From contig JANWWJ010000021.1 in the NCBI GenBank assembly GCA_025056305.1, positions 62,001 to 126,000 on the forward strand: DNA of 64,000 nt, written 5' to 3'. The stretch is from Chitinophagales bacterium (GTDB lineage: Bacteria > Bacteroidota > Bacteroidia > Chitinophagales > UBA10324). The notes beneath the pieces were generated by a model. The model made no database searches. It was given only the letters and a program-made list of their open reading frames with translations, and was not told where the DNA came from. Below, in pieces: positions 19,471-27,060 of the stretch (the first letter of the stretch is position 1; each line of letters opens with the position of its first letter). The position numbers were made by a program, and so were the translations under genes.

Positions 19471-19501
19471 CAAAGGTACATCCCCCTCATTCCATGACAG
19501 A
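19471..19501 (-). promoter_or_regulatory. Bacteroidota-type promoter for GT4-GT2-ribBA
   Basis: On the reverse strand the -7 box TACCTTTG (19471-19478) matches TAnnTTTG exactly. A TCTG at 19498-19501 sits 19 bases upstream, at the -33 position (consensus TTTG). The -7 box ends 19 bases before the proposed GTG start at 19451. It lies inside the longer annotatable frame, which argues for the shorter protein. Confidence 0.55.
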
Positions 19502-19576
19502 GAAACATGACCGGATGAAGCCGTCAGTCTTGTTTTGCACATGTTCTCCACATCAATAACTTTTTGTTTAGCCCAA

Positions 19577-19607
19577 GTTGCATTTATTTCTCTTCCTGCT
19601 AACTTTG
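19577..19607 (+). promoter_or_regulatory. Bacteroidota-type promoter for the T9SS beta-propeller gene
   Basis: GTTG at 19577-19580, a 19-base spacer, then TAACTTTG at 19600-19607. This matches the TTTG-N19-TAnnTTTG consensus except for one base in the -33 box. The downstream start codon is at 19648, leaving a leader of about 30-35 bases. Confidence 0.7.
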
Positions 19608-19647
19608 GGCAAAGCCAAAAATTCGTTAACAACAAAAAATTTCTGTA

Positions 19648-21327
19648 ATGACAAAGATTTTTCGATTCATGTGTGCCGCCATTATTTCACTTTTTGTGTT
19701 TTCTAATTTTCTCTTTGGTCAAACTATTCAATGGGCCAAGACATACGGTGGCAGCAAAAAGGACAAAGGCCGAGATGTAGCCGTTGACGCACAAGGCAAC
19801 ATTTACCTGGCGGGGTTTTTTACCGAACAAATGACATTAGGAAACATCACGTTAAACTCCGTTGGGCCGGTTAGCAAAGAAGATATCTTCGTGGCAAAGC
19901 TGGACCCCAACGGCGAACCCATCTGGGCTCATAATTTCGGGAATGGCATAGAAAATCATTCTGACTTCCCGCTGGCCTTTCACGGAAACAAGGCCGGCTA
20001 CACAGCTGTGACCGGTGATTTTAAGAATAATCTGCTGTTTGACGACGGAACTTTCCTCAATGGTATCGGCGGGTTCGATATGTTTTTAGCTGTCTATGAC
20101 ACCGACGGAAATTTGCTCTGGGCAAAAGTAGGCGGTGGCAGTGGCAACGATATCGGCACCGGTGTCTTCGTCTCCGATGATAATTACATTTACTGCACCG
20201 GTAACTTCAAAGGTGATTGCAATTTTTTTGGCGACAGTACGTTAGTTTGGGGTGTACCACCACAGCATTATGTCTATGTAGCCAAATACGACCTCGCAGG
20301 AAATCTCATCTGGTTGAATGTGTATGGCTCAGAGACAAATTTCGAATCACGTTGTATCGTATATGACCAAAAAACCTTTGTTTATGTAGGAGGAAACTTT
20401 CGCAACGCTATCACCTTGAGTAATGCCAACCTTACGGCGACGGGTGAAGAGGATGGTTGGTTGGCCCAGTTTGGTGTCAACGGTAACTTTCAGTGGGCAA
20501 AGAGCTTTGGCTCCTCCAATCCGCTTAGCAACGAATGCATCTACAGCATCGCCTGTGATACCAATCAGAATTTTTACATCAGTTCCATTTTTAGTCAGGA
20601 TATCAACTTCGACGGAAACGTGCTCAGCACAGGCTCTGAACAAAACGTATGCGTGGCCGCTTATGACAAAATGGGTACATACAAATGGTCTAAGGCCGTT
20701 AGTGGAACTCCAGGTGCATTGTTCAGTGCCCATTGCTTAGGTCTGCTGGCCGAGGGAAACATTCTGCTCACCGGATGCTTTGCAGGCGAGGTCGTGGTGG
20801 ACAATTCCATTACGCTTATCCCTAACGGGCCAAACCCTATCTATGCCGACGCTTTCTATGTAGGTCTGTTCCCTAAAACCGGCAACATTGCATTTGCCGT
20901 TCATGTAGGTGGCGAATTATCTGACGCTGGCCATGGCTTGGCAGGAAATTATTCCGGATATGCTTTTGCCTGCGGGCATTATAAAAATGCGGGCGTCTTT
21001 GGCAACTTCTCCTTGGTCTCTAACGGAAATACCGACGCTTTCCTGATCAAATTTGCCCAGAACTTCGTTTCAGTCGGTCATGAATTCAGCGGCTTCAGTA
21101 CTTCCATCTTTCCCAACCCTGCCCATGAGACCGTCACCATAGCCATCCCTAGTGAGGTGGCGGAACTGTTCGTCAGCGACATGAGTGGCCGAATAGTGTT
21201 GCACCAAAATGTCAGTGGATTATCTACCGTCAAGATACCGCTGGCCCAATTTGCTCCGGGCACCTACCTGGTTTCCCTGAACGGCGGTTCAGCGAACTAT
21301 AAAGCTAAGCTTTTGGTTCAGCATTGA
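19648..21327 (+). CDS. secreted SBBP-type beta-propeller protein with T9SS sorting domain
   Basis: Exported repeat protein of unknown role. Signal peptide 1-25 (LFVFSNFLFGQ). The body consists of repeated blades of the SBBP/TolB-like type, each with a pattern like DAQGNIYLAG, FVAKLDPNGEPIWA, DTDGNLLWAK or YDLAGNLIWL, from about residue 27 to 465. The last 75 residues form a T9SS type A sorting domain (SIFPNPAHETVTIAI, ending YKAKLLVQH). 559 aa. It has its own promoter and its end overlaps the convergent aminotransferase by ten bases. Such proteins are usually surface-attached or released; binding partners cannot be predicted. Confidence 0.88.
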   Translation: MTKIFRFMCAAIISLFVFSNFLFGQTIQWAKTYGGSKKDKGRDVAVDAQGNIYLAGFFTEQMTLGNITLNSVGPVSKEDIFVAKLDPNGEPIWAHNFGNGIENHSDFPLAFHGNKAGYTAVTGDFKNNLLFDDGTFLNGIGGFDMFLAVYDTDGNLLWAKVGGGSGNDIGTGVFVSDDNYIYCTGNFKGDCNFFGDSTLVWGVPPQHYVYVAKYDLAGNLIWLNVYGSETNFESRCIVYDQKTFVYVGGNFRNAITLSNANLTATGEEDGWLAQFGVNGNFQWAKSFGSSNPLSNECIYSIACDTNQNFYISSIFSQDINFDGNVLSTGSEQNVCVAAYDKMGTYKWSKAVSGTPGALFSAHCLGLLAEGNILLTGCFAGEVVVDNSITLIPNGPNPIYADAFYVGLFPKTGNIAFAVHVGGELSDAGHGLAGNYSGYAFACGHYKNAGVFGNFSLVSNGNTDAFLIKFAQNFVSVGHEFSGFSTSIFPNPAHETVTIAIPSEVAELFVSDMSGRIVLHQNVSGLSTVKIPLAQFAPGTYLVSLNGGSANYKAKLLVQH

Positions 21328-22184
21328 TAGGCTTTTGCCAGCCAACTGTAGAAGTTGCGCGCAAGCCTACGGGTTCTGGAAGTATCATAAGTGCGGCCTG
21401 CCAGTCGTCCTATGGGAACAATGCCCCGTACGACGTTGGTGGCAAACATTTCTTCAGCCCCTAGCAGCTCCGATGACTTTAAAGACTTGATTTTAACCTT
21501 GAGGCCATAGCGCCGCGCAAATTCGAGCAAAACCCGGCGTAAGATGCCGGCAATGCACCCCGAACGCAACGGCGGTGTAAACAAGGTGTCGTTTCGAAAA
21601 ACAAACAGATTGGATGAAGTGGTTTCTACAACTTCATCAAGACTGTTGAAGAGGATTGCTTCATGGCATCCTTTGCGCGCCGCATGAACGGATGCCAGCA
21701 CATACACAGCACTGCCGATGTTTTTAAATCCTGATAGATATGAAAAATCTTTAACCATTTGGCGGAAAAAACAGGCTGCCACTGCCTGCACATCAGGATT
21801 ATAAAAATCATTTAAGGGGTGAACTTCAAGCCACCAGTCGGCGTGCATGCTCTCCGGCAGATATGTTCCTGCCCCCTGCCGAAAAACCGTCAAACGAACC
21901 CGTCCGTGCAGGCCGATATGCATTTCCCGACACAAGCGAACAACCTGTTGGGTTAAAGCCTCAGCCCTGAGCTCTGATGGCAAGATTAAGTTTAATCGGC
22001 GCGCCGCCTGTTGTATCCGCCTCACATGATGGGATAAAAACAGAAGTGTATCGCCATGCAAGCGCATGGTCTCAAAAAAGCCATCCCCGAAACGGGCTGC
22101 ACGGCTCAACCCCTGGGGCAAGGGGCAAAGCCCGCCATTCCATAAGATCAGGGGCCTGGAGCGCCTAAGGGATGAGCAGCTCAT
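21318..22184 (-). CDS. PLP-dependent class IV aminotransferase (PabC/IlvE-like)
   Basis: Fold-type IV PLP enzyme, a family containing branched-chain aminotransferase, D-amino acid aminotransferase and aminodeoxychorismate lyase. Visible features: RFGDGFFETMRLHGD, the Schiff-base lysine in SGFKNIGSAVYVLA, EVVETTSSNLFVF and the phosphate-binding region LRSGCIAGILRR. 288 aa. A PabC-like (folate) or general aminotransferase role are both possible; the sequence does not decide. It overlaps the upstream homogentisate dioxygenase by 20 bases, so a role in aromatic amino acid breakdown should be considered. Confidence 0.85.
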   Translation of the reverse strand: MSCSSLRRSRPLILWNGGLCPLPQGLSRAARFGDGFFETMRLHGDTLLFLSHHVRRIQQAARRLNLILPSELRAEALTQQVVRLCREMHIGLHGRVRLTVFRQGAGTYLPESMHADWWLEVHPLNDFYNPDVQAVAACFFRQMVKDFSYLSGFKNIGSAVYVLASVHAARKGCHEAILFNSLDEVVETTSSNLFVFRNDTLFTPPLRSGCIAGILRRVLLEFARRYGLKVKIKSLKSSELLGAEEMFATNVVRGIVPIGRLAGRTYDTSRTRRLARNFYSWLAKAYQC

Positions 22185-23352
22185 CCCGGTCCTTGTCCTT
22201 GTACCAACTTAAATGATAACCCGGCTCTTCCAGCGCCAACGCATCTTCCGTTAATGATAGCGGACGAAAAGTGTCGATCATCACGGCTAACTCCTTGGTT
22301 TCTTTTGCGCCTATGCTTTTCTCTACAGTTCCCGGATGCGGTCCGTGCGGAATACCCCCCGGGTGCAGCGTGATCATACCTTTGGTCACATGCCGCCGGC
22401 TCATGAAATCGCCATCGACGTAGTACAAAATCTCATCGCTGTCCACGTTACTGTGATTGTAAGGCGCGGGGATGGCCAGCGGATGATAATCGAATAGTCT
22501 CGGGCAAAAGGAACACACCACAAAATTTCGACCTTCAAAAGTCTGATGCACCGGTGGGGGCTGATGAATACGACCCGTTATGGGTTCAAAATTGTGTATG
22601 GAAAAAGCCCATGGGTAATGAAAACCATCCCAGCCCACGACATCAAACGGATGATATCGGTAGTGGTAGGGGTAAATCCACGATCCCTTACGGATATAAA
22701 TCAAAAAATCTCCCTTTTCATCATGAGTCTCCAGATGCTGGGGCACCTTGATGTCCCGCTCACAATAGGGAGCATGCTCCAGAAACTGACCGAACTCATT
22801 TAAATACCGGCGTGGAGGCACTATGGGCGAAAAAGACTCAGCAATCAATAGCCGATTGTCCTCTTTTTCAAAATAGATTTGATAGATGGTGCCCCGCGGA
22901 ATAATCACATAATCGCCACTTTCGAACGGCAACACTCCGTACATGGATTTAAGCGTGCCGGAACCGACGTGTATAAACAACAGTTCATCGGCATCGGCAT
23001 TCTTGTAGAAATAGCCCTCCATCGACTTACGCGGAGCAGCCAATGCAATACGGATGTCGTCATTGACAAGAACGTAACGCCGACTTTTTAGGTAATCATC
23101 CTCGGGCTGAAGTTTGAACCCCTGAAAGCTTCGGTGCACCATGCGTGGAACATCGGCGATGCGTATAGGCACCGGAAGGGGTTCATCTACACCGATGATT
23201 ACCGTGGGCGGATGGTTGTGATATAGAAGTGAATAAACACTGGAAAAACCTTCGGTAGAGAACAATTGTTCTGCATACAAGCTCCCATCGGGTTTGCGGA
23301 ACTGTGTATGACGTTTTGCAGGAATGTTACCGAGCTTGTGGTAAAAAGGCAT
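22165..23352 (-). CDS. hmgA: homogentisate 1,2-dioxygenase
   Basis: Fe(II) ring-cleavage enzyme converting homogentisate to maleylacetoacetate in tyrosine/phenylalanine catabolism. Cupin fold: the N-terminal half has IHVGSGTLKSMYGVLPFESGDYVIIPRGT; the C-terminal half has the iron-site segment YNHSNVDSDEILYYVDG and HPGGIPHGPHPG. 395 aa, at the short end for the family, as is common in bacteria. It is the first gene of a two-gene operon. Maleylacetoacetate isomerase and fumarylacetoacetase are not in the window. Confidence 0.92.
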   Translation of the reverse strand: MPFYHKLGNIPAKRHTQFRKPDGSLYAEQLFSTEGFSSVYSLLYHNHPPTVIIGVDEPLPVPIRIADVPRMVHRSFQGFKLQPEDDYLKSRRYVLVNDDIRIALAAPRKSMEGYFYKNADADELLFIHVGSGTLKSMYGVLPFESGDYVIIPRGTIYQIYFEKEDNRLLIAESFSPIVPPRRYLNEFGQFLEHAPYCERDIKVPQHLETHDEKGDFLIYIRKGSWIYPYHYRYHPFDVVGWDGFHYPWAFSIHNFEPITGRIHQPPPVHQTFEGRNFVVCSFCPRLFDYHPLAIPAPYNHSNVDSDEILYYVDGDFMSRRHVTKGMITLHPGGIPHGPHPGTVEKSIGAKETKELAVMIDTFRPLSLTEDALALEEPGYHLSWYKDKDRDELLIP

Positions 23353-23404
23353 GAGAGTATGGAATTAAGAAACGCCTGCGAAGTTCACAAATGCGCTGCT
23401 CTCG

Positions 23405-23417
23405 GCAAATGATTTGC
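23405..23417. repeat. 13-base palindrome upstream of hmgA
   Basis: GCAAATGATTTGC: two six-base arms around a single central base, 53 bases upstream of the hmgA start codon and 60 bases left of the rplU -33 box. Its size and symmetry fit an operator for a dimeric regulator, but no regulator gene is nearby and chance is not excluded. Confidence 0.3.
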
Positions 23418-23476
23418 TTCCGCCTTATTGTCGCATCAAAATTAAAATTCACCCTGGTCTGGCCGGCTTATGGAAC

Positions 23477-23507
23477 TTTGGTTATTTTACCGCCAAACGT
23501 AACTTTG
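23477..23507 (+). promoter_or_regulatory. consensus Bacteroidota promoter for rplU-rpmA
   Basis: TTTG at 23477-23480, exactly 19 bases of spacer, then TAACTTTG at 23500-23507. Both boxes match the Bacteroidota housekeeping consensus perfectly. It ends 20 bases before the rplU start codon and is the best promoter in the window. Confidence 0.88.
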
Positions 23508-23527
23508 CAGCCCTTCAACAAAAACTT

Positions 23528-23821
23528 ATGTACGCCATTGTGGAAGTTGCCGGCACCCAGCTTAAAGCAGAAGTCGGGCGCCAATACGTCGTAAACCGAC
23601 TTCGCGGTAATCCCGGCGATCCCATTAAGATAGACCGTGTGTTGCTGACTGTGAGGGACGGCCAGGTCAGCTCGACTCCTGCTGAGGTGTCCGCCACAAT
23701 TCTAGAACATCTCAAAGGGAACAAGCTTATCGTTTTTAAGAAAAAACGGCGAAAGGGCTACAAGGTGAAACGTGGTCATCGGCAGTTGCTTACCAAAATT
23801 CAATTCAACTCTGTTAAATAA
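23528..23821 (+). CDS. rplU: 50S ribosomal protein L21
   Basis: Large-subunit protein that binds 23S rRNA. It begins [20 protein letters not shown] and ends with [16 protein letters not shown], both characteristic of L21. A longer in-frame reading from 23414 exists, but the promoter at 23477-23507 lies within it, so ATG 23528 is the real start, giving 97 aa. It is followed by rpmA after 11 bases, the universal order. Confidence 0.97.
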   Translation: MYAIVEVAGTQLKAEVGRQYVVNRLRGNPGDPIKIDRVLLTVRDGQVSSTPAEVSATILEHLKGNKLIVFKKKRRKGYKVKRGHRQLLTKIQFNSVK

Positions 23822-23832
23822 GCGCAGCAATT

Positions 23833-24090
23833 ATGGCACACAAAAAAGGTGAAGGTTCATCGCGTAACGGGCGGGAAAGCCACTCCAAGCGATTAGGCAT
23901 TAAGCTCTTTGGTGGACAATGGGCACGCCCGGGCAACATTATTGTCCGGCAGCGGGGCACCCAATTTTACCCCGGTAAGGGCGTTATGATGGGCAAAGAT
24001 CATACGCTGTTTGCCGTCGTTGAAGGAGTAGTTTCTTTCCGACGTCGGCTCAACCGAAATTACGTGGACGTGCTTGCTCCACAATCCTAA
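23833..24090 (+). CDS. rpmA: 50S ribosomal protein L27
   Basis: Large-subunit protein near the peptidyl transferase centre. [22 protein letters not shown] and [14 protein letters not shown] are diagnostic. 85 aa. The N-terminus begins directly with the mature AHKK form, without the cleaved Firmicutes-type extension. Co-transcribed with rplU and followed by a strong terminator. Confidence 0.98.
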   Translation: MAHKKGEGSSRNGRESHSKRLGIKLFGGQWARPGNIIVRQRGTQFYPGKGVMMGKDHTLFAVVEGVVSFRRRLNRNYVDVLAPQS

Positions 24091-24112
24091 AACAAAGGCA
24101 ATAGCGCTATGG

Positions 24113-24140
24113 AAAAAAGCCCTGTGAAAAGGGCTTTTTT
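24113..24140 (+). terminator. rho-independent terminator after rplU-rpmA
   Basis: An 11-base stem (AAAAAAGCCCT paired with AGGGCTTTTTT) around a GTGAAA loop, ending in a run of six T, 23 bases after the rpmA stop. The A and T runs on both sides would also let it work in the opposite direction. Confidence 0.9.
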
Positions 24141-24178
24141 GTTTCCCACAAATCCACAGGTACAATCACGGAAAAAGG

Positions 24179-25360
24179 ATGTGGAAGATATTGTCGTCAC
24201 CCCGGCTCTTGTTTGGGATATATATGATGGCAGCCATTGCTACTGCCTTACAGCAATGGTGGCTGCCTGGGAACATCGAGGGATATACGCATTACAATAA
24301 TTTTGTTATTTTCAAAAATGCATTTCATCATCTGCTTCAGGGAGATAACCTGTACCTTCCCTACCCTCAAAAGCAATATGATCTGTATAAATACAGTCCG
24401 ACGTTTGCATTGGCCATGGGCCCGCTGGCTATGCTGCCTGATTTAGCCGGTCTTATTTTATGGAACATGCTTAACGCCGGTGTCTTATGGCTTGGAATCC
24501 GGACACTGCCTCTTCCGATTCGTATCCAGGCTGCGATAGCGTGGTTTTGCCTTATTGAGCTGATTACCTCTTTGCAAAACGCGCAGTCGAACGGACTAAT
24601 TGCCGGCTTGCTGTTGCTGGCCTTTACCGGTTTGGAGAAAGGGCAAGTCGGTAAGGCAACCTTATGGATTAATATTACCGTTTTTATTAAACTTTTTGGC
24701 GGCGTTGCTTTGGTGCAGGGTATCTTTTCAAAAAGAAAGTGGTATTTCGGCCTGGCCGCCCTTGGGTGGGCCATGGTATTGGCCTTGCTGCCGGCGTTGT
24801 TCATCCCCTTTTCATCGTTGGTTCAGCAATACCAAAACTGGTGGCAGCTTTTGGCCTCAGATTATGCTGCTTCCATAGGTCTGTCGGTTGCTGGTTGGCT
24901 GCAAAGTTGGTTTGGCTTGGCTCCGCCCAAACATTGGATCACCCTGACAGGAATAGTGCTGCTTGCCTTGCCCCTGTTGCGCTATTCGTGCTTTCCGGCA
25001 ACATCTTTTCGGATGAAGTATTTTTCTGCTCTGTGTATATGGATGGTCATTTTTAATCACAAAGCGGAGTCTTCCACATTTATCATCGCTGTGTGCGGCA
25101 TTGCTTTGTGGTATTTTTCACAAGCCCCATCACCCTTCAATACAACTCTGATGGTCCTGGTTTTTTTATTTACCATCTTAAGTCCGGTTGATGTGTATCC
25201 ACCATCTTTGCGTCAGCAAGTGTTTGTTCCTTTTGTAATTAAAGTGGTGCCCTGCATATGTGTGTGGGCTAAAATCATTTTTGAACTTATGCACAGGGAC
25301 TTCTGTGGTGGCAATCGGGTATCTTCCCTAAATAGGTCGGCACCACCTGAGCTAGCATAA
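24179..25360 (+). CDS. GT87/DUF2029-like polytopic membrane glycosyltransferase
   Basis: Integral membrane protein with about ten predicted hydrophobic segments. Features of the GT87 (DUF2029) group of polyprenyl-phosphate-dependent mannosyl/arabinosyl-type transferases: YNNFVIFKNAFHHLLQGDNLYLPYP near the N-terminus, YKYSPTFALAMGPLAMLPD and NAQSNGLIAGLLLLAF. 393 aa. It stands alone: a terminator precedes it and the next gene appears to have its own promoter. Donor, acceptor and product are unknown. Confidence 0.78.
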   Translation: MWKILSSPRLLFGIYMMAAIATALQQWWLPGNIEGYTHYNNFVIFKNAFHHLLQGDNLYLPYPQKQYDLYKYSPTFALAMGPLAMLPDLAGLILWNMLNAGVLWLGIRTLPLPIRIQAAIAWFCLIELITSLQNAQSNGLIAGLLLLAFTGLEKGQVGKATLWINITVFIKLFGGVALVQGIFSKRKWYFGLAALGWAMVLALLPALFIPFSSLVQQYQNWWQLLASDYAASIGLSVAGWLQSWFGLAPPKHWITLTGIVLLALPLLRYSCFPATSFRMKYFSALCIWMVIFNHKAESSTFIIAVCGIALWYFSQAPSPFNTTLMVLVFLFTILSPVDVYPPSLRQQVFVPFVIKVVPCICVWAKIIFELMHRDFCGGNRVSSLNRSAPPELA

Positions 25361-25373
25361 TGCTTTAAAAACT

Positions 25374-25402
25374 CTTGTACTGTAAAACGAAACCTTATTT
25401 TG
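25374..25402 (+). promoter_or_regulatory. possible promoter for the FemAB/GNAT-like gene
   Basis: CTTG at 25374-25377, a 17-base spacer and TTATTTTG at 25395-25402, one base off TAnnTTTG. The start codon follows at 25410, so the leader would be almost absent. Confidence 0.35.
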
Positions 25403-25409
25403 CCGCCTT

Positions 25410-26540
25410 ATGCGGATAGAGCATTATTCAATGCTGGAACCGATTCATGAGCGATGGGATTGCTGCTTACAGGAACAACACCCACTCCACTCTTCTTGGC
25501 TAACCTTCATGGAACGAGCCCAACTACCCTACATCAACTTTAGATATTTCATTATTTCAGATAAACAAAACGCAGTTCAAGCCTTGGCCTATTTCCAGAT
25601 CACCGAATTTTCTCTGCCTCACTATCGCTTCCCCTTTTTCGAGTGGCAACCTCTTCAATGGCTGGAAAAACGCATAATGGCCTCACCTCGACAGATCATC
25701 ACTTGTGGCAACCTTTTTCAAGCAAACAGTCCCGGCATTCACTTCCTTGACGGCGACGTTCAAAAACAAGCGGCCATTATTCAAAAGATTTTAATGGAAA
25801 TCAGCACGCTGTACCCTGAGGCCGTTCTTATCCTGTTCAAAGATTGTCCAGCAAACAGCTACAGCGCCTTGGAAAAACTGGGCTACCGTCGGTATCGGGA
25901 TGAGGGAACCATGATCTTGGAATTGCCTCCACATTGGCATTCATTTACCGATTACATCCGGTCGATGAGGCATCGCTACGCGCAACGCATACGTAAGGCG
26001 CGAAAGATGCTTGCGGAAATCCATGCTCATGAGGCAGACCTCTGCCAACTTCAAAGCCATTGCCTGCGCCTTGAGCAACTGTATAAAAATGTTGTACGCC
26101 GACAGCCGATTCGCATGGTTTGGGCTAATGCTGCCTATTTTGTTGAAATGAAAAAAAATTTAAAACACAGAGCCCGCATATTTTTTTACTGGCACCGCGA
26201 GCAGCTTGTTGCCTTTCGCACCGAAATTGTTCATCCCAACCACTTGGAACTGCATCTAATCGGTATAGATTATGCATTCAACCAGAAATTTTGGCTATAT
26301 TTTAATCTCATGTATGATGCAGTAAAAGCTGCTATTGAGCTGCAGAAGCCGGCTTTAGAATTAGGAAGAACGGCCCGCTTTGCCAAACAAATTATGGGCG
26401 CCAAGCCGAGCTCTTCAGTTCATTTTTTCAAAGTAAAAGGTGTCGTGCCCCGAATGATGACCTATTTCCTGCTGCATTGGTATAAAAAAAACATCCGCGG
26501 GAAGGCTTCCGCCCCCCCACGGATATTCCGGGGTCAATGA
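25410..26540 (+). CDS. FemAB/GNAT-like acyl- or aminoacyltransferase family protein
   Basis: Probably a member of the GNAT-fold group that includes FemAB-type and Acetyltransf_6 proteins. Visible: an N-terminal alpha/beta half, then YIRSMRHRYAQRIRKARKMLAE, a helix typical of the second-lobe entry in these proteins, and LVAFRTEIVHPNHLELHLIGIDY plus ALELGRTARFAKQIMGA in the C-terminal lobe. 376 aa, no signal peptide or membrane segment. Enzymes of this group modify peptidoglycan peptides or polysaccharides; the substrate here is unknown. Confidence 0.6.
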   Translation: MRIEHYSMLEPIHERWDCCLQEQHPLHSSWLTFMERAQLPYINFRYFIISDKQNAVQALAYFQITEFSLPHYRFPFFEWQPLQWLEKRIMASPRQIITCGNLFQANSPGIHFLDGDVQKQAAIIQKILMEISTLYPEAVLILFKDCPANSYSALEKLGYRRYRDEGTMILELPPHWHSFTDYIRSMRHRYAQRIRKARKMLAEIHAHEADLCQLQSHCLRLEQLYKNVVRRQPIRMVWANAAYFVEMKKNLKHRARIFFYWHREQLVAFRTEIVHPNHLELHLIGIDYAFNQKFWLYFNLMYDAVKAAIELQKPALELGRTARFAKQIMGAKPSSSVHFFKVKGVVPRMMTYFLLHWYKKNIRGKASAPPRIFRGQ

Positions 26541-26547
26541 AGCAGGT

Positions 26548-26820
26548 TTAAGTTGACAGTCTTGCCGTTTGCTTGAGCCCAGCCAACGACAACAGCTGGT
26601 TAAGACAACTCATTGGGGTGAGGTTGCTCAAACTCTGGTCGCCTCCCTCCCATAACGGTCGGATATAATGCACGCACCAGCCATAAATAGAACGCTCGTT
26701 GTTAAAGTCATTTCGACGGATGATACGCCCCCCCTTATCCATGCGATACTGCGTAGGGTCGTAGCCCGGAACAGGAGCCCCCTTTTCCCACACAGCATCA
26801 ATGAAACCAGGACTTGGCAT
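26548..26820 (-). CDS. degenerate HNH-like small protein
   Basis: 90 aa. The middle (GRIIRRNDFNN...YGWCVHYIRPLWEGGDQSLSNLTPM) follows the pattern of small Bacteroidota HNH-type proteins, usually YGW-x-x-DHI-x-P-x-x-x-GG-x-x-x-LSNL-x-PL. Here the expected Asp-His pair is His51-Tyr52, and the downstream W-x-x-N-x-x-K segment is absent from this frame. A similar WAQANGK string occurs in another frame just after it, so an old frameshift is possible. It may be a non-nuclease descendant or a decaying gene. It lies 41 bases downstream of a 49-residue ORF on the same strand. Confidence 0.5.
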   Translation of the reverse strand: MPSPGFIDAVWEKGAPVPGYDPTQYRMDKGGRIIRRNDFNNERSIYGWCVHYIRPLWEGGDQSLSNLTPMSCLNQLLSLAGLKQTARLST

Positions 26821-26861
26821 ATCTCGTTTGCTGTTTAGCGGGTTTTAACTTGAAATACCAA

Positions 26862-27011
26862 TTAGAGAATTTCGTTGTCGTCTATAATGATGACACCGTC
26901 GCAAATGGTGTATTTGCCTTCATAATAGATCCGCTCTGCTTTGGCACGGTGGTCACCTGCCCCCAACAGCATGTTTAGCACCATCAAGATTTGAGCAATT
27001 ATGCTTGCCAT
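26862..27011 (-). CDS. 49-residue ORF with own promoter box
   Basis: Unrecognised small ORF: ATG at 27011, TAA at 26862-26864. The first 17 residues are hydrophobic (MASIIAQILMVLNMLLG). A charged stretch (DHRAKAERIYYEGKY) and an acidic end (CDGVIIIDDNEIL) follow. It resembles a single-pass membrane or membrane-associated peptide. Support for reality: a TAGCTTTG -7 box ends 21 bases upstream of the ATG, and the codons look ordinary. There is no recognised family. It could be co-transcribed with the HNH-like ORF downstream. Confidence 0.45.
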   Translation of the reverse strand: MASIIAQILMVLNMLLGAGDHRAKAERIYYEGKYTICDGVIIIDDNEIL

Positions 27012-27032
27012 GGTTGAATTGTTTTGCTTCCC

Positions 27033-27060
27033 CAAAGCTATGCTGCATGCTTTGGCTAAA
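27033..27060 (-). promoter_or_regulatory. promoter box for the 49-residue ORF
   Basis: Reverse-strand TAGCTTTG at 27033-27040 matches TAnnTTTG exactly. A TTTA at 27057-27060 is 16 bases upstream, a weak -33 candidate. A second exact box, TATTTTTG, lies at 27173-27180 on the same strand. Confidence 0.45.

Noticed and set aside
23414..23527. N-terminal extension of rplU
   Set aside because: Contains the consensus promoter at 23477-23507 and does not match L21, which starts MYAIV.
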